A program made the translations under genes and the position numbers. Shown here piece by piece: positions 1 through 8,244 of a stretch of DNA of 64,000 nucleotides. Source of the stretch: Mogibacterium sp. (lineage in GTDB: Bacteria > Bacillota > Clostridia > Peptostreptococcales > Anaerovoracaceae); contig JAFRDH010000019.1 of NCBI GenBank assembly GCA_017403955.1, forward strand, positions 62,001 through 126,000. Direction: 5' to 3'. The notes under the pieces were generated by a model. The model saw only the letters and a program-made list of their open reading frames with translations, had not been told where the DNA came from and searched no databases. Every line of letters starts with the position of its first letter. The stretch's first letter is position 1.

Positions 1-1
1 T

Positions 2-28
2 GAAGGACTCAGAGTTCTCAGCATGTAA
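2..28 (+). CDS. possible 3' tail of an upstream gene cut by the window edge
   Basis: Frame 2 at the left edge reads eight sense codons and then TAA at 26-28, followed 17 bases later by a strong intrinsic terminator. That spacing is what the end of a plus-strand gene would look like. The fragment is far too short to name, and chance is a real alternative. Confidence 0.25.
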   Translation, partial: EGLRVLSM

Positions 29-45
29 TAATGATAACTACAAAA

Positions 46-69
46 CCGGAGCCTCGCGGCTCCGGCTTT
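46..69. terminator. bidirectional intrinsic terminator
   Basis: CCGGAGCC (46-53) and GGCTCCGG (58-65) form a perfect 8-bp stem with a 4-base TCGC loop. CTTTT follows on the plus strand and TTTTG on the minus strand. It lies between the left-edge gene tail and the 3' end of the SPFH gene and can serve both. Confidence 0.8.
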
Positions 70-94
70 TGATTGCTTTTGGGTATAGTTCGTA

Positions 95-1141
95 CTAAAT
101 AATGTCCTTGCGTCTGCTCTCGAGGTCTACAGCAATTGCCTGACCTGTAGCTGCCGCATGCTTGCCTTCTTTGCTTGTTGTCGGATGTACACATGGATCT
201 GATTCAGGCGTTTTGGCAGGCTTCTCACTCTTATCTACAGGTGTTGAATCACCAATACCAAGAGATTCTGAAACAACACCGAGTGTGGATACGACCTTGG
301 AAATATCTGTAGGCATGTAGATCTTGGTAGCTCTTCCGTCAGCAACATCTCTCAGAGCTTCAAGACCTTTGAGTCTCAGAACACTCTCATCAATATGTGC
401 TTCTCTGAGTTTTTCAAGACCCTGCGCCTGCGCCTCATAGACCAGTCTGATGGATTCAGCTTCACCCTGAGCAAGAGCGATTTTTGCTTCTTTCTCTGCC
501 TCTGCAGCGAGGACCTTCGCCTTCTTATCACCTTCTGCTCTTGATACAACGGATTCCTGATGTGCCTGAGCTTCAAGTACAGTCTGTCGTCTTTCACGCT
601 CAGCTCTCATCTGCTTGGTCATTACTTCCTCGATCTCGCGCGGCGGGTCGATATTCTTGAGTTCTACTCTGTTGACCTTGATCCCCCATGGATCTGTTGC
701 TTCATCTAGGATAGCCTCCATCTGGGAGTTGATACTTTCACGGCTCGAGAGTGTGGTATCAAGTTCCATGCCGCCGATGATACTTCTGAGTGTAGTCGCG
801 GACAGATTCTGGAGTCCTGCGATAGGGTTCTCTACACCATATGTATACTTCTGCGGGTCAAATACCTTGGAAAAAACTACGGAGTCGACTTTGACCGAAA
901 CGTTATCCTTGGTGATTACAGGCTGTGGCGGGAAGTCGAACACCTGCTCCTTGAGGGAGATCTTATTCACGATCCTGTCAAAGAACGGGATCTTGAAATG
1001 TAGTCCTGCATACCATACGGATTTGAACTTACCGAGTCGTTCGATTATGTATGCATGTTCCTGCGGAACGATCCTGATGTTAGAAAAAACCAGGTAGAGA
1101 ACCAGCAGAATTATTATCGGGGTAACAATATAACTCATCAT
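95..1141 (-). CDS. SPFH/band-7 (stomatin/QmcA-like) membrane protein
   Basis: 348-residue member of the SPFH (stomatin, prohibitin, flotillin, HflK/C) superfamily, which forms membrane-associated scaffolds that organise lipid domains and regulate proteases. One N-terminal hydrophobic segment (about residues 3-22) anchors the protein. The SPFH domain follows, with the typical VPQEHAYIIERLGKF and DPWGIKVNRVELKNIDPP stretches. A long Ala/Glu-rich coiled coil runs from roughly 165 to 250, then comes a low-complexity tail. An AAGGAGG site precedes the first of two adjacent ATGs. The usual NfeD partner is not seen in the visible flank. The family assignment is firm; the cellular target is unknown. 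Confidence 0.9.
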   Translation of the reverse strand: MMSYIVTPIIILLVLYLVFSNIRIVPQEHAYIIERLGKFKSVWYAGLHFKIPFFDRIVNKISLKEQVFDFPPQPVITKDNVSVKVDSVVFSKVFDPQKYTYGVENPIAGLQNLSATTLRSIIGGMELDTTLSSRESINSQMEAILDEATDPWGIKVNRVELKNIDPPREIEEVMTKQMRAERERRQTVLEAQAHQESVVSRAEGDKKAKVLAAEAEKEAKIALAQGEAESIRLVYEAQAQGLEKLREAHIDESVLRLKGLEALRDVADGRATKIYMPTDISKVVSTLGVVSESLGIGDSTPVDKSEKPAKTPESDPCVHPTTSKEGKHAAATGQAIAVDLESRRKDII

Positions 1142-1279
1142 TTATATTCCTCCTTCCGGGCAGCCCCCGGCTGTCCAATTAAGATTCTACCGTATTATAT
1201 CACAAGCAATCAGAACCGATTTATAATGGCAATCGATTTCAGATTTATTTAAGAAATAGCGCTTGTACATGACGAACAT

Positions 1280-1798
1280 CTACCTGATATTCCTGACAGC
1301 CCACTCCTTAATGAACACTTCTGACTCACTGACCTTTGATCCCTGTATCGCCACACCTTTCACGATTTTGGCTCCTTTGAGGAACTTCTTGAGGTCCTTC
1401 TCTGCAGAACCCATCCCGGATCCTTCATGAGTCATAACAGGCATTACCCTTTTATTCCTGAAATCCAGTCTTTCGAGCAACGAAAAAACCGGCATCGGAT
1501 ATGTTCCCCACCAGCACGGACCGACGATGAAAATATTTTCATATCCTGCAAGCGAATCGAGATACTCCCTGAGCCTTGGTCTGGCATTTTCGCGGAGTTC
1601 CTTCTTTGCTCTCTCGGTACATGCGGTATAGTCCTCCGGATATGCTTTAGTTGTACATATCTCGAATGTATCAGCGTTGACTGCATCACTTATATATTCT
1701 GCAATCTGTTCTGAATTCCCTTTCTCCAGATCCACGACCTGGCCGCCAACGTAATTTTGCCCTCTTCTTGAATAAAAAATAACCAGATTGATTGACAT
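1280..1798 (-). CDS. flavodoxin-like FMN protein
   Basis: 172-residue flavodoxin-fold protein, a small FMN-binding electron carrier or quinone-reductase-like enzyme in the cytosol. The N-terminal beta strand leads to a phosphate-binding loop (YSRRGQN, then GNSEQIAEYI), and the second FMN loop GPCWWGTYPMP has the aromatic residues that stack on the isoalloxazine ring. The SHEG-type loop near the end reads THEGSGMGS. An in-frame ORF extends 49 codons upstream, but GGAGG sits 6 bases before the ATG at 1798, so that start is used. It is divergent from the LtrA-like gene, with only 55 bases between the starts. The redox partner is not evident. Confidence 0.85.
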   Translation of the reverse strand: MSINLVIFYSRRGQNYVGGQVVDLEKGNSEQIAEYISDAVNADTFEICTTKAYPEDYTACTERAKKELRENARPRLREYLDSLAGYENIFIVGPCWWGTYPMPVFSLLERLDFRNKRVMPVMTHEGSGMGSAEKDLKKFLKGAKIVKGVAIQGSKVSESEVFIKEWAVRNIR

Positions 1799-1853
1799 AT
1801 ATGCCTCCAGATTCAAATAATATGATACTATTATACACTGTGAGGTGAGAATT

Positions 1854-3008
1854 ATGTTTGATTTCCTTAAGAACGAAGAAAAGAAAGTAGAATATATCGA
1901 GCTGATATATGATCTGTTTTTTGTATATATAATTGGAAGAAACAACTCTCTGGTGAGTCATATTTCCAACGGATTTATCGAGCCCCATATATTTCTGTCT
2001 TACGTGCTTTGTACTCTTATCACTATTCAGATCTGGTACATGACAATACTGTTCATCAACCGGTACGGTGATAACAGCTTCCGGGAATACATCGGACTCT
2101 TTATCAATATGTTTCTCCTCTATTATATTGCGGACGGGACTCGTGTTTACTGGCAGGAATCGTTCTATACATATAATATAGCCTGGGCGCTGATACTTCT
2201 AAACATTTCTGTACAGTATTACCTTAAGTACCGTGAGACAAAAGCAGAAGCTCCGTGGGAAAGTCTGAACATCAAGTTCTTCATACAAACGCAGCTCCTC
2301 ATGATTCTGGTGATCGCTGCGGGCCTTGTCGTATATTCGTTCACAGGGATCCCTCTTACACCACTTGCTATGGTCGTGGGTTTTGCTGCAGCGATTCTTG
2401 GCCGCAAGAAACTTGACCTTATATCCGTAGACTTTCCTCATCTCACAGAGCGTGTAATGCTGTATGTCGTATTCACATTCGGCGAAATGATCATTGCGAT
2501 CTCAGGTTATTTCACCAGTGAACTCTCATGGCGTGCTTTTTATTATTCTTTATGTGCCTTCCTTATAGTAGTCGGCCTTTTCATGAGTTACGGTTTCTTC
2601 TATGATAAGCTGCTCGATCGCGACATGACTGTCAGCGGCAACACTTATATGCTCATACATATATTCATCATTTTCGCGCTGAGCAGCCTCACAATGGCGC
2701 TCGAATTCATGAGAGAAGACGCAATAGCACTTATTCCCAAAACCGCATATCTGATCGGTTCCTTCACGGTGTATTACGTCTTCCTGTTCATGCTCGCACC
2801 TTTTATAAAAGGATACTGCGGCTCACTCAAGGATTTCCGGGTATTCGGTGTGCTTCTCATCGTTTTCATCGCCCTGATGATTTTGAGTTACAACAAGCCT
2901 TTGATCAGCATCGGCGTGTCTGTCCTGATGACATTCGCCTGCTGGAATCTTGAATACAGATACTGGAAAAACTGCGTACTGCCGCAGTCCGCAAACTCTG
3001 AAGAATAA
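1854..3008 (+). CDS. LtrA-like polytopic membrane protein
   Basis: 384-residue integral membrane protein with about eleven hydrophobic segments. It resembles the low-temperature requirement A (LtrA) family in its N-terminal EYIELIYDLFFVYII stretch and in the later HLTERVMLYVVFTFGEMIIAI region, where the conserved E-R and GE residues of that family sit in membrane helices. The biochemical role of LtrA proteins is not established. The ATG at 1854 is preferred over an in-frame GTG at 1845 because GAGGTGAGA lies at the right distance. It converges on the VWA gene. Confidence 0.75.
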   Translation: MFDFLKNEEKKVEYIELIYDLFFVYIIGRNNSLVSHISNGFIEPHIFLSYVLCTLITIQIWYMTILFINRYGDNSFREYIGLFINMFLLYYIADGTRVYWQESFYTYNIAWALILLNISVQYYLKYRETKAEAPWESLNIKFFIQTQLLMILVIAAGLVVYSFTGIPLTPLAMVVGFAAAILGRKKLDLISVDFPHLTERVMLYVVFTFGEMIIAISGYFTSELSWRAFYYSLCAFLIVVGLFMSYGFFYDKLLDRDMTVSGNTYMLIHIFIIFALSSLTMALEFMREDAIALIPKTAYLIGSFTVYYVFLFMLAPFIKGYCGSLKDFRVFGVLLIVFIALMILSYNKPLISIGVSVLMTFACWNLEYRYWKNCVLPQSANSEE

Positions 3009-3017
3009 TGCTTTCTA

Positions 3018-3695
3018 TCAGGCGTTCCTTTTGTGACGCCTTTTGAAGTCTTCACGGATCGGGGCAAGTACATCCTCGTCATCGAACACAGCAGAGGCTT
3101 TCGCATACTCACTGGTTCTGAATTTGCTGACTGCGTCGGAAACTACAGAATAATTCAGCGCTGTTCCCTCGCAGTCATGCTCATATCTGGCCGCTCTGCT
3201 TGCGGATATACCGAATCTTGCTGCTTCTCTTGCGGCATCGATATTAGCTCCGAGAAAAATGAATTCCCATCCGTATTTTTCCTTCTGTCTTTCTATCCTG
3301 CGGCGGACTTTGTCATAAGTATATCGGCGGCTCGCATTTTCCATTCCGTCTGTTGTGATAACGAAGAGAGTCTTTTCCGGTCTGTCCTCCTCCCGTGCAT
3401 ATTTATGAATATTACCGATATGATGGATCGCGCCGCCTACTGCGTCAAGCAATGCTGTACAGCCTCTTACGTAATACTGGTTGTCAGTCATCGGTTCGAT
3501 TTTCTGTATATCCACCCTGTCATAGATCACTTCAATCTGATCATCGAATAACACTACCGAAACATATGCCTCACCTTCTTCTTTTCTCTGCCGCTCTATC
3601 ATACTGTTGAATCCGCCGATCGTATCAGCCTCAAGGCCGCACATCGACCCGCTTCTGTCGAGAATCATTACAAGTTCTGTGAGTCCTTTTTTCAT
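3018..3695 (-). CDS. von Willebrand factor A domain protein
   Basis: 225-residue soluble protein made almost entirely of one VWA domain. The metal-ion-dependent adhesion site DxSxS is at residues 13-17 (DRSGS), followed by a GCTALLDAV segment holding the MIDAS Thr and the later TTDGMENAS strand. No signal peptide or membrane helix is present, so it should act inside the cell as a metal-dependent protein-binding module. AGGAGG precedes the ATG. Stand-alone cytosolic VWA proteins of this sort are usually left as hypothetical. The neighbours give no clear partner. Confidence 0.85.
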   Translation of the reverse strand: MKKGLTELVMILDRSGSMCGLEADTIGGFNSMIERQRKEEGEAYVSVVLFDDQIEVIYDRVDIQKIEPMTDNQYYVRGCTALLDAVGGAIHHIGNIHKYAREEDRPEKTLFVITTDGMENASRRYTYDKVRRRIERQKEKYGWEFIFLGANIDAAREAARFGISASRAARYEHDCEGTALNYSVVSDAVSKFRTSEYAKASAVFDDEDVLAPIREDFKRRHKRNA

Positions 3696-3898
3696 TTTTA
3701 TATACCTCCTGTATTATCTGTAAGTATGAATTCTTTGTTTTCTGCAATAACAGAATAACAAAACAGAAGTGGCATAAGGTCGCTTCCCGTGCGACAAATG
3801 ACTACGAAAGCAGGTAACAGAAAAACGCCTGGCCAAATAATGCGCCTTATTGTATTTGTGAAAAAACACAAAAAACTGTATATTTATGCAAATAATTG
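3696..3898. other. intergenic region upstream of the first ABC operon
   Basis: About 200 bases without a convincing ORF. It holds a small hairpin (GTCGC, 7-base loop, GCGAC near 3780-3796) and an AT-rich run leading into the promoter at 3899. I did not recognise a known riboswitch here. Confidence 0.4.
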
Positions 3899-3926
3899 TT
3901 GACTAAAAAAATGAGACGTGTATAAT
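3899..3926 (+). promoter_or_regulatory. sigma-A type promoter of the first amino-acid ABC operon
   Basis: TTGACT (3899-3904), a 16-base spacer and TATAAT (3921-3926) form a near-consensus promoter. The leader that follows contains the self-complementary AATAATTATT and a second AATAATT copy, so it may fold weakly. Confidence 0.8.
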
Positions 3927-3995
3927 GGGCATTGTAACAATTACTAATAATTATTCAAAAAAAGTAATAATTTTACAGAAAGGTTGAAGGGGGAA

Positions 3996-4958
3996 ATGAA
4001 AATGAAAGGTTTAAAGAAATTTCTCGTACTGATTCTCGGAATCATCATGGTAGTATCAATGGCAGCTTGCGGAGGCAGCGGAAGCGGAAGTGACAGCGGC
4101 GAAGGCGGCGGCGGAGAAGAAGCAGCTCCTGATGTTGCAGCAGCTTACAACAATATCCTCGAAGGTCTTAACAGCGAAGCCGGCACAACTGACGGACAGA
4201 TCGTAGTAGCTACATCTCCTGACTTCGCTCCAATGGAGTTTGTAGACCTCTCCCGTGAGGGCGATGACCAGTATGTAGGATATGACATCCTTCTCGCGAA
4301 GTACATCGCGAACCACCTCGGCAAAGAGCTCGTTATCAAGCCAATGTCATTCGATGCTGTTCAGGCTGCAGTTCAGACCGGAAGCGTAGACATGGGAATT
4401 TCCGGATTCAGCTGGACAGAAGAGCGTGCTCAGAACTACTTCATCACAGATTGGTATGAAGCAGGCGACAACGAAACTGAGCAGGTTGTTATCACTACAA
4501 AAGCAAACGAAGGTAAACTCACTACAGCTGCTGACTATGCAGGACTGAAGGTTGGAGCTCAGGGCGGATCACTCCAGAAGATCATGGTTGAAACACAGCT
4601 TCCTGACGCAGAACTCTCACTCTATGAGAACCTGAACGATGCTGCAACAGCACTCCTCACAGGTAAGATCGATGCTCTCGCAGTAGCATACGGAAATGGT
4701 GAGTCATTCATCTCCGCAAATCCGGATGACCTGATCTTCTCAGGATTCGAATTCGAAGTAGATGACCTGTACAAGAACAACGTAGTTCTCCTCAACAAGG
4801 ACAACACTGAACTCGGTGAGCAGGTCAACGAAGTCATCGCTCAGCAGAAGAAGGACGGCGTATCAGATGCATGGTATGAAGCTTGCCAGCTCCTCGCAGA
4901 GATCAAGACTATCGACGAACTCGGATATGATGATGAAGGTAACAAGATCACTGAGTAA
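3996..4958 (+). CDS. amino-acid ABC transporter substrate-binding lipoprotein (system 1)
   Basis: 320-residue extracellular solute-binding protein (bacterial family 3). The N-terminus is a lipoprotein signal: basic KK, a hydrophobic run, then lipobox SMAAC with the lipidated Cys at residue 25, followed by a Gly/Ser/Glu-rich linker. The mature domain shows the family-3 pattern: VVATSPDFAPMEF, GYDILLAKYIA, MGISGFSWTEER and GLKVGAQGGS. A TTG at 3984 and an ATG at 4002 are also in frame; 3996 is chosen from the AAGGGGG site. It is the first gene of an SBP-permease-ATPase-amidohydrolase operon and is separated from the permease by a hairpin. The specificity is probably a polar amino acid or derivative. 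Confidence 0.9.
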   Translation: MKMKGLKKFLVLILGIIMVVSMAACGGSGSGSDSGEGGGGEEAAPDVAAAYNNILEGLNSEAGTTDGQIVVATSPDFAPMEFVDLSREGDDQYVGYDILLAKYIANHLGKELVIKPMSFDAVQAAVQTGSVDMGISGFSWTEERAQNYFITDWYEAGDNETEQVVITTKANEGKLTTAADYAGLKVGAQGGSLQKIMVETQLPDAELSLYENLNDAATALLTGKIDALAVAYGNGESFISANPDDLIFSGFEFEVDDLYKNNVVLLNKDNTELGEQVNEVIAQQKKDGVSDAWYEACQLLAEIKTIDELGYDDEGNKITE

Positions 4959-5001
4959 TAACCCAGATCTCATCTATTCAAACAACAGGAATTAAACTAA
5001 A

Positions 5002-5032
5002 GGGGCTTTCCCTATCGGAAAGCCCCTTATTC
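5002..5032 (+). terminator. intra-operon hairpin between binding protein and permease
   Basis: GGGGCTTTCC (5002-5011) pairs perfectly with GGAAAGCCCC (5017-5026) around a 5-base loop. TTATTCTC follows, a weak U-tract. This is the classic layout for partial termination or 3'-end stabilisation, which gives more binding protein than membrane components. Confidence 0.7.
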
Positions 5033-5055
5033 TCGGAAAAACGGAGGATCTGATT

Positions 5056-5745
5056 ATGTCAATGGGATCGATATTCCATGATATGTGGGATATTTTTGTA
5101 ACATATTATATCGGGCAGGGACTGCTTGCCTCAGGCGTAGGCTATACACTCGCACTCTCTGCCATTGCTGTAGTTGCCGGAGCTATCCTCGGAGCACTTC
5201 TTGCAATCGGCAAAATGAGTCACTTCAAAGTGCTCAAGTTCTTCATTACAGCATTCGTAGAAATAATGAGAGGTACGCCTGCCCTTCTCCAGCTCTACAT
5301 AGCATACTTCATCGTACCGATGATATTCAGCTTTGCTGAAATGACTCCATTTGCATGCGTTGCCGTCGGTCTGTCACTCAACTCTGCCGCATATGTATCT
5401 GAAATCATCCGTTCAGGTATCGGCGCTGTTGACAAAGGACAGACAGAAGCAGCAAGAGCTCTCGGTCTTACATCAAAGACCACAATGATCAAGGTAGTAC
5501 TTCCGCAGGCGATCAAGAACATTCTGCCTGCACTTGGTAATGAGTTCGTAACGATCATCAAGGAAACATCACTTGCTTCCACTTTCTTCGTAGGCGAGCT
5601 TATGACGACTTATGCTGTCATCAAGGGTATCACCTTTAATATCATCCCGACCCTTATGGATATCGGTATCATTTATTTCGTTATGACATTCACGCTGTCC
5701 AAGCTTCTTGGTGTAGCTGAAAGAAAGATGAAGGAAGGTGTATAG
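5056..5745 (+). CDS. amino-acid ABC transporter permease (system 1)
   Basis: 229-residue inner-membrane permease of the HisM/GlnP class. Roughly five hydrophobic helices are visible. The MRGTPALLQLYIAYF motif marks polar amino-acid permeases, and the cytoplasmic EAA loop (TEAARALGLTSKTTMIKVVLPQA, trimmed here to EAARALGL and VLPQAIKNILPALGNEF) docks the ATPase. GGAGG lies 8 bases before the ATG. It sits just downstream of the intra-operon hairpin, and the ATPase gene begins 3 bases after its stop, so the two are co-translated. A single permease gene implies a homodimeric channel. Confidence 0.93.
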   Translation: MSMGSIFHDMWDIFVTYYIGQGLLASGVGYTLALSAIAVVAGAILGALLAIGKMSHFKVLKFFITAFVEIMRGTPALLQLYIAYFIVPMIFSFAEMTPFACVAVGLSLNSAAYVSEIIRSGIGAVDKGQTEAARALGLTSKTTMIKVVLPQAIKNILPALGNEFVTIIKETSLASTFFVGELMTTYAVIKGITFNIIPTLMDIGIIYFVMTFTLSKLLGVAERKMKEGV

Positions 5746-5748
5746 AGT

Positions 5749-6681
5749 ATGAGCATGCTTGAGGTCAAGAATATTTATAAAAATTTCGGATCGCTCAAGG
5801 TCCTCAAAGGCGTTTCGACAACTGTCGACAAGGGCGAAGTGATCTCGATCATCGGAGCTTCCGGTTCCGGTAAGTCGACCCTCTTAAGATGCATGAACCT
5901 GCTTGAAGAGCCGACTTTCGGAGAAGTCTGGATCGAAGGAAAACTGATGACTCCGGTCGATCCGTATCTGCATTTTGACGTTATCAGGCTTTCCAACACT
6001 TACAAGAAGCTGGTTGCCGAAGGCCTTGATGATATGGAAGCTATCAAAAAAATCAAAGAAAACGACATGCTGCTTGAGAAGCATTCTCAGGAAGGTCCTG
6101 AGTATAAAGCCCTCATGCAGAAGATCTATAAAGAAAATCACATAGATACTAATCTCGGACGCCGCAAGATGAGTATGGTGTTCCAGCAGTTCAATTTGTT
6201 CAATAATCTTACAGTGCTCGAGAATATCATGCTTGCGCCTGTAGAGACCGCCAAGTACAACAAAGTCAAGGATCTGAAGGCCGAGAAAGAGAAAATCCAG
6301 GCTCAGGCCATGACCCTTCTGAAGCGTATCGGTCTTGAGGATAAGGCAAATGTCTATCCTTCCAAGCTCTCCGGTGGACAGAAGCAGCGTATCGCTATTA
6401 TTCGTTCGCTCGCAATGAATCCGGATGTCATGCTGTTCGATGAGCCGACAAGTGCTCTCGACCCTGAAATGATCGGTGAAGTACTTGATCTGATGAAAGA
6501 GCTCGCAGCTGCAGGCATGACAATGGTAGTCGTAACTCATGAGATGGGATTTGCAAGAGAAGTCTCCAACCGCGTACTTTTCGTAGACGAAGGTTATATC
6601 AAGGAAGAGGGTTCACCTTCTCAGGTATTTGATAACCCTCAGGATCCGAGACTGCGCGACTTCCTCAGCAAAGTACTGTAA
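5749..6681 (+). CDS. amino-acid ABC transporter ATP-binding protein with an extra internal segment (system 1)
   Basis: 310-residue ATPase of the GlnQ/HisP type that energises the transporter. The Walker [10 protein letters not shown] is at residues 36-44, Q-loop VFQQFNLF follows, then signature LSGGQKQR, Walker [13 protein letters not shown] and the H-loop THEMGFA. Family members are usually about 240-250 residues. This one carries an additional charged, helical-looking insert of about 60 residues (approximately 67-135) between the first beta sheet and the Q-loop. The same gene in the second ABC operon of this window has only a short segment there. The function of the insert is unknown; a regulatory or partner-docking role is inference. 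Confidence 0.93.
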   Translation: MSMLEVKNIYKNFGSLKVLKGVSTTVDKGEVISIIGASGSGKSTLLRCMNLLEEPTFGEVWIEGKLMTPVDPYLHFDVIRLSNTYKKLVAEGLDDMEAIKKIKENDMLLEKHSQEGPEYKALMQKIYKENHIDTNLGRRKMSMVFQQFNLFNNLTVLENIMLAPVETAKYNKVKDLKAEKEKIQAQAMTLLKRIGLEDKANVYPSKLSGGQKQRIAIIRSLAMNPDVMLFDEPTSALDPEMIGEVLDLMKELAAAGMTMVVVTHEMGFAREVSNRVLFVDEGYIKEEGSPSQVFDNPQDPRLRDFLSKVL

Positions 6682-6686
6682 TAATT

Positions 6687-8135
6687 ATGGATAAGAAAGC
6701 AATAATAGAATATATAGACAGCAGAGCAAGTGAGATCATTTCTGTATCTCACAGCATATGGGAATTTGCCGAGCTCTCACTCAAGGAAAAGAAATCGGCA
6801 GCCCTGTATGTTGAAAAGCTCAAATCAGAAGGCTTTGAAGTAGAGACAGGCCAGGCAGATATCGAGACCGCATTCTCAGGCAAGTTTGTATCCGGAAGCG
6901 GTAAGCCTGTCATTGGGATTCTCGGAGAATTCGATGCATTATCTGGTCTCTCCCAAAAAGCCGGATTTACGTATCATGAAGAACTTGTTCCTAACGGAAA
7001 CGGTCACGGATGCGGACATAGTATGCTCGGCGCAGGTTCATTCGGTGCTGCGCTCGCCATCAAGAAGTTCCTTGAAGAGACCGGCACTGACGGAACTGTG
7101 ATCTTCTTCGGCTGCCCGGGCGAAGAAGGCGGAGCAGCCAAAGCTTTCATGGCAAGAGAAGGTCTGTGGAAGTCGCTCGATGCTGCTCTCACCTGGCATC
7201 CGGGTACAACTTATGAGGTATCTACAGGTACAAACAACTCTTGTACACAGGTCCTCTATAAATTCAAGGGGATCGCTGCACACGCAGCAGGTAATCCTGA
7301 AGCCGGAAGATCAGCGCTCGATGCAGTCGAGCTTATGAATATCGGTGTCAATTATCTCAGAGAGCATATGAAACGTGAATGCAGCGTTCATTATGCTATG
7401 GTAGACGGCGGCGGACTCTCCCCAAACGTAGTTCAGCCTCGTGCATCGGTTCTGTACATGGTCAGAGCATGTTCTGTCAAAGACACTCTTGACCTGCAGG
7501 AACGTGTAGACAAATGTGCTGAAGGCGCAGCTCTGATGACCGGCACTACATTCGAAAGAGTTTTCGTCGACGGAACAGCTGATGCTGTGCCTAATACTAC
7601 TCTTGAGAAGCTCCTTTACAAGAACATGCAGATCGTTCCGCTGCCTGAGTACACTGACGAAGAGAGAGCTTTCGCTGCAAAACTCGATGCTACATGTCCT
7701 CAGTCTTTCGAAATACCGGGGCACGGCAGCTACTTCAACAAAGAGATCAGGAAAGCGGTCAAGGAGCTGTCACAGGGCGGCACCAAAGTTCTGAATGATT
7801 TCCTGATGCCATTCTATACAGGAAATGAATTCTCGCCGGGTTCATCAGATGTAGGCGATGTCAGCTGGCAGACTCCTACAGCTCAGTTCAACGCGGTCAA
7901 TTTCACAGCTCATTCACCGGGACACTCGTGGCAAAACGTTTCCTGCGGAGCATCCTCTATCGGTGATAAAGGAACGGTTTATGCAGCGAAGGTGCTGGCA
8001 TTATCTGCAGCAGACCTTTTCACTGACAACAATATAATAAAAGAAGCCTCTGAAGAATTCGCAGAGAGGCTTGGTGGTGAAGAATATACTTGCCCTATCC
8101 CTCAGGGCGCTGTACCTGTCATCATCGAAGAATAA
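6687..8135 (+). CDS. M20 family amidohydrolase, AbgB-like
   Basis: 482-residue zinc-dependent amidohydrolase/carboxypeptidase of peptidase family M20, closest in pattern to AbgB, the p-aminobenzoyl-glutamate hydrolase subunit B. Visible landmarks are LGEFDAL, the metal ligand block GHGCGHSMLG, the catalytic Glu pair in GCPGEEGG, the dimerisation domain start (KGIAAHAAGNPEAGRSALDA) and a late SSDVGDVSW and HSPGHSW region. It starts 5 bases after the ABC ATPase stop and is clearly in the same operon. The likely role is to cleave an N-acyl or amide-linked amino acid imported by the transporter. The exact substrate cannot be read from sequence. Confidence 0.9.
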   Translation: MDKKAIIEYIDSRASEIISVSHSIWEFAELSLKEKKSAALYVEKLKSEGFEVETGQADIETAFSGKFVSGSGKPVIGILGEFDALSGLSQKAGFTYHEELVPNGNGHGCGHSMLGAGSFGAALAIKKFLEETGTDGTVIFFGCPGEEGGAAKAFMAREGLWKSLDAALTWHPGTTYEVSTGTNNSCTQVLYKFKGIAAHAAGNPEAGRSALDAVELMNIGVNYLREHMKRECSVHYAMVDGGGLSPNVVQPRASVLYMVRACSVKDTLDLQERVDKCAEGAALMTGTTFERVFVDGTADAVPNTTLEKLLYKNMQIVPLPEYTDEERAFAAKLDATCPQSFEIPGHGSYFNKEIRKAVKELSQGGTKVLNDFLMPFYTGNEFSPGSSDVGDVSWQTPTAQFNAVNFTAHSPGHSWQNVSCGASSIGDKGTVYAAKVLALSAADLFTDNNIIKEASEEFAERLGGEEYTCPIPQGAVPVIIEE

Positions 8136-8172
8136 TCGTTTATAGCAAAGAGGAATCTTTCTAAACCTTTCA

Positions 8173-8230
8173 TCAAAACGCGCCACTTCGCTGCATGCCG
8201 CAGTACAGGTGACGCGTTTTGATTTTTTTT
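8173..8230 (+). terminator. intrinsic terminator of ABC system 1 operon
   Basis: TCAAAACGCG (8173-8182) pairs with CGCGTTTTGA (8213-8222) and is followed by eight T residues. It closes the plus-strand operon before the convergent macro-domain gene. Confidence 0.85.
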
Positions 8231-8244
8231 ATATTATGAATCAT

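Noticed and set aside
3696-3983. Riboswitch upstream of the amino-acid ABC operon
   Set aside because: Only a short hairpin is seen before the promoter, and the true leader is too short for a known aptamer.
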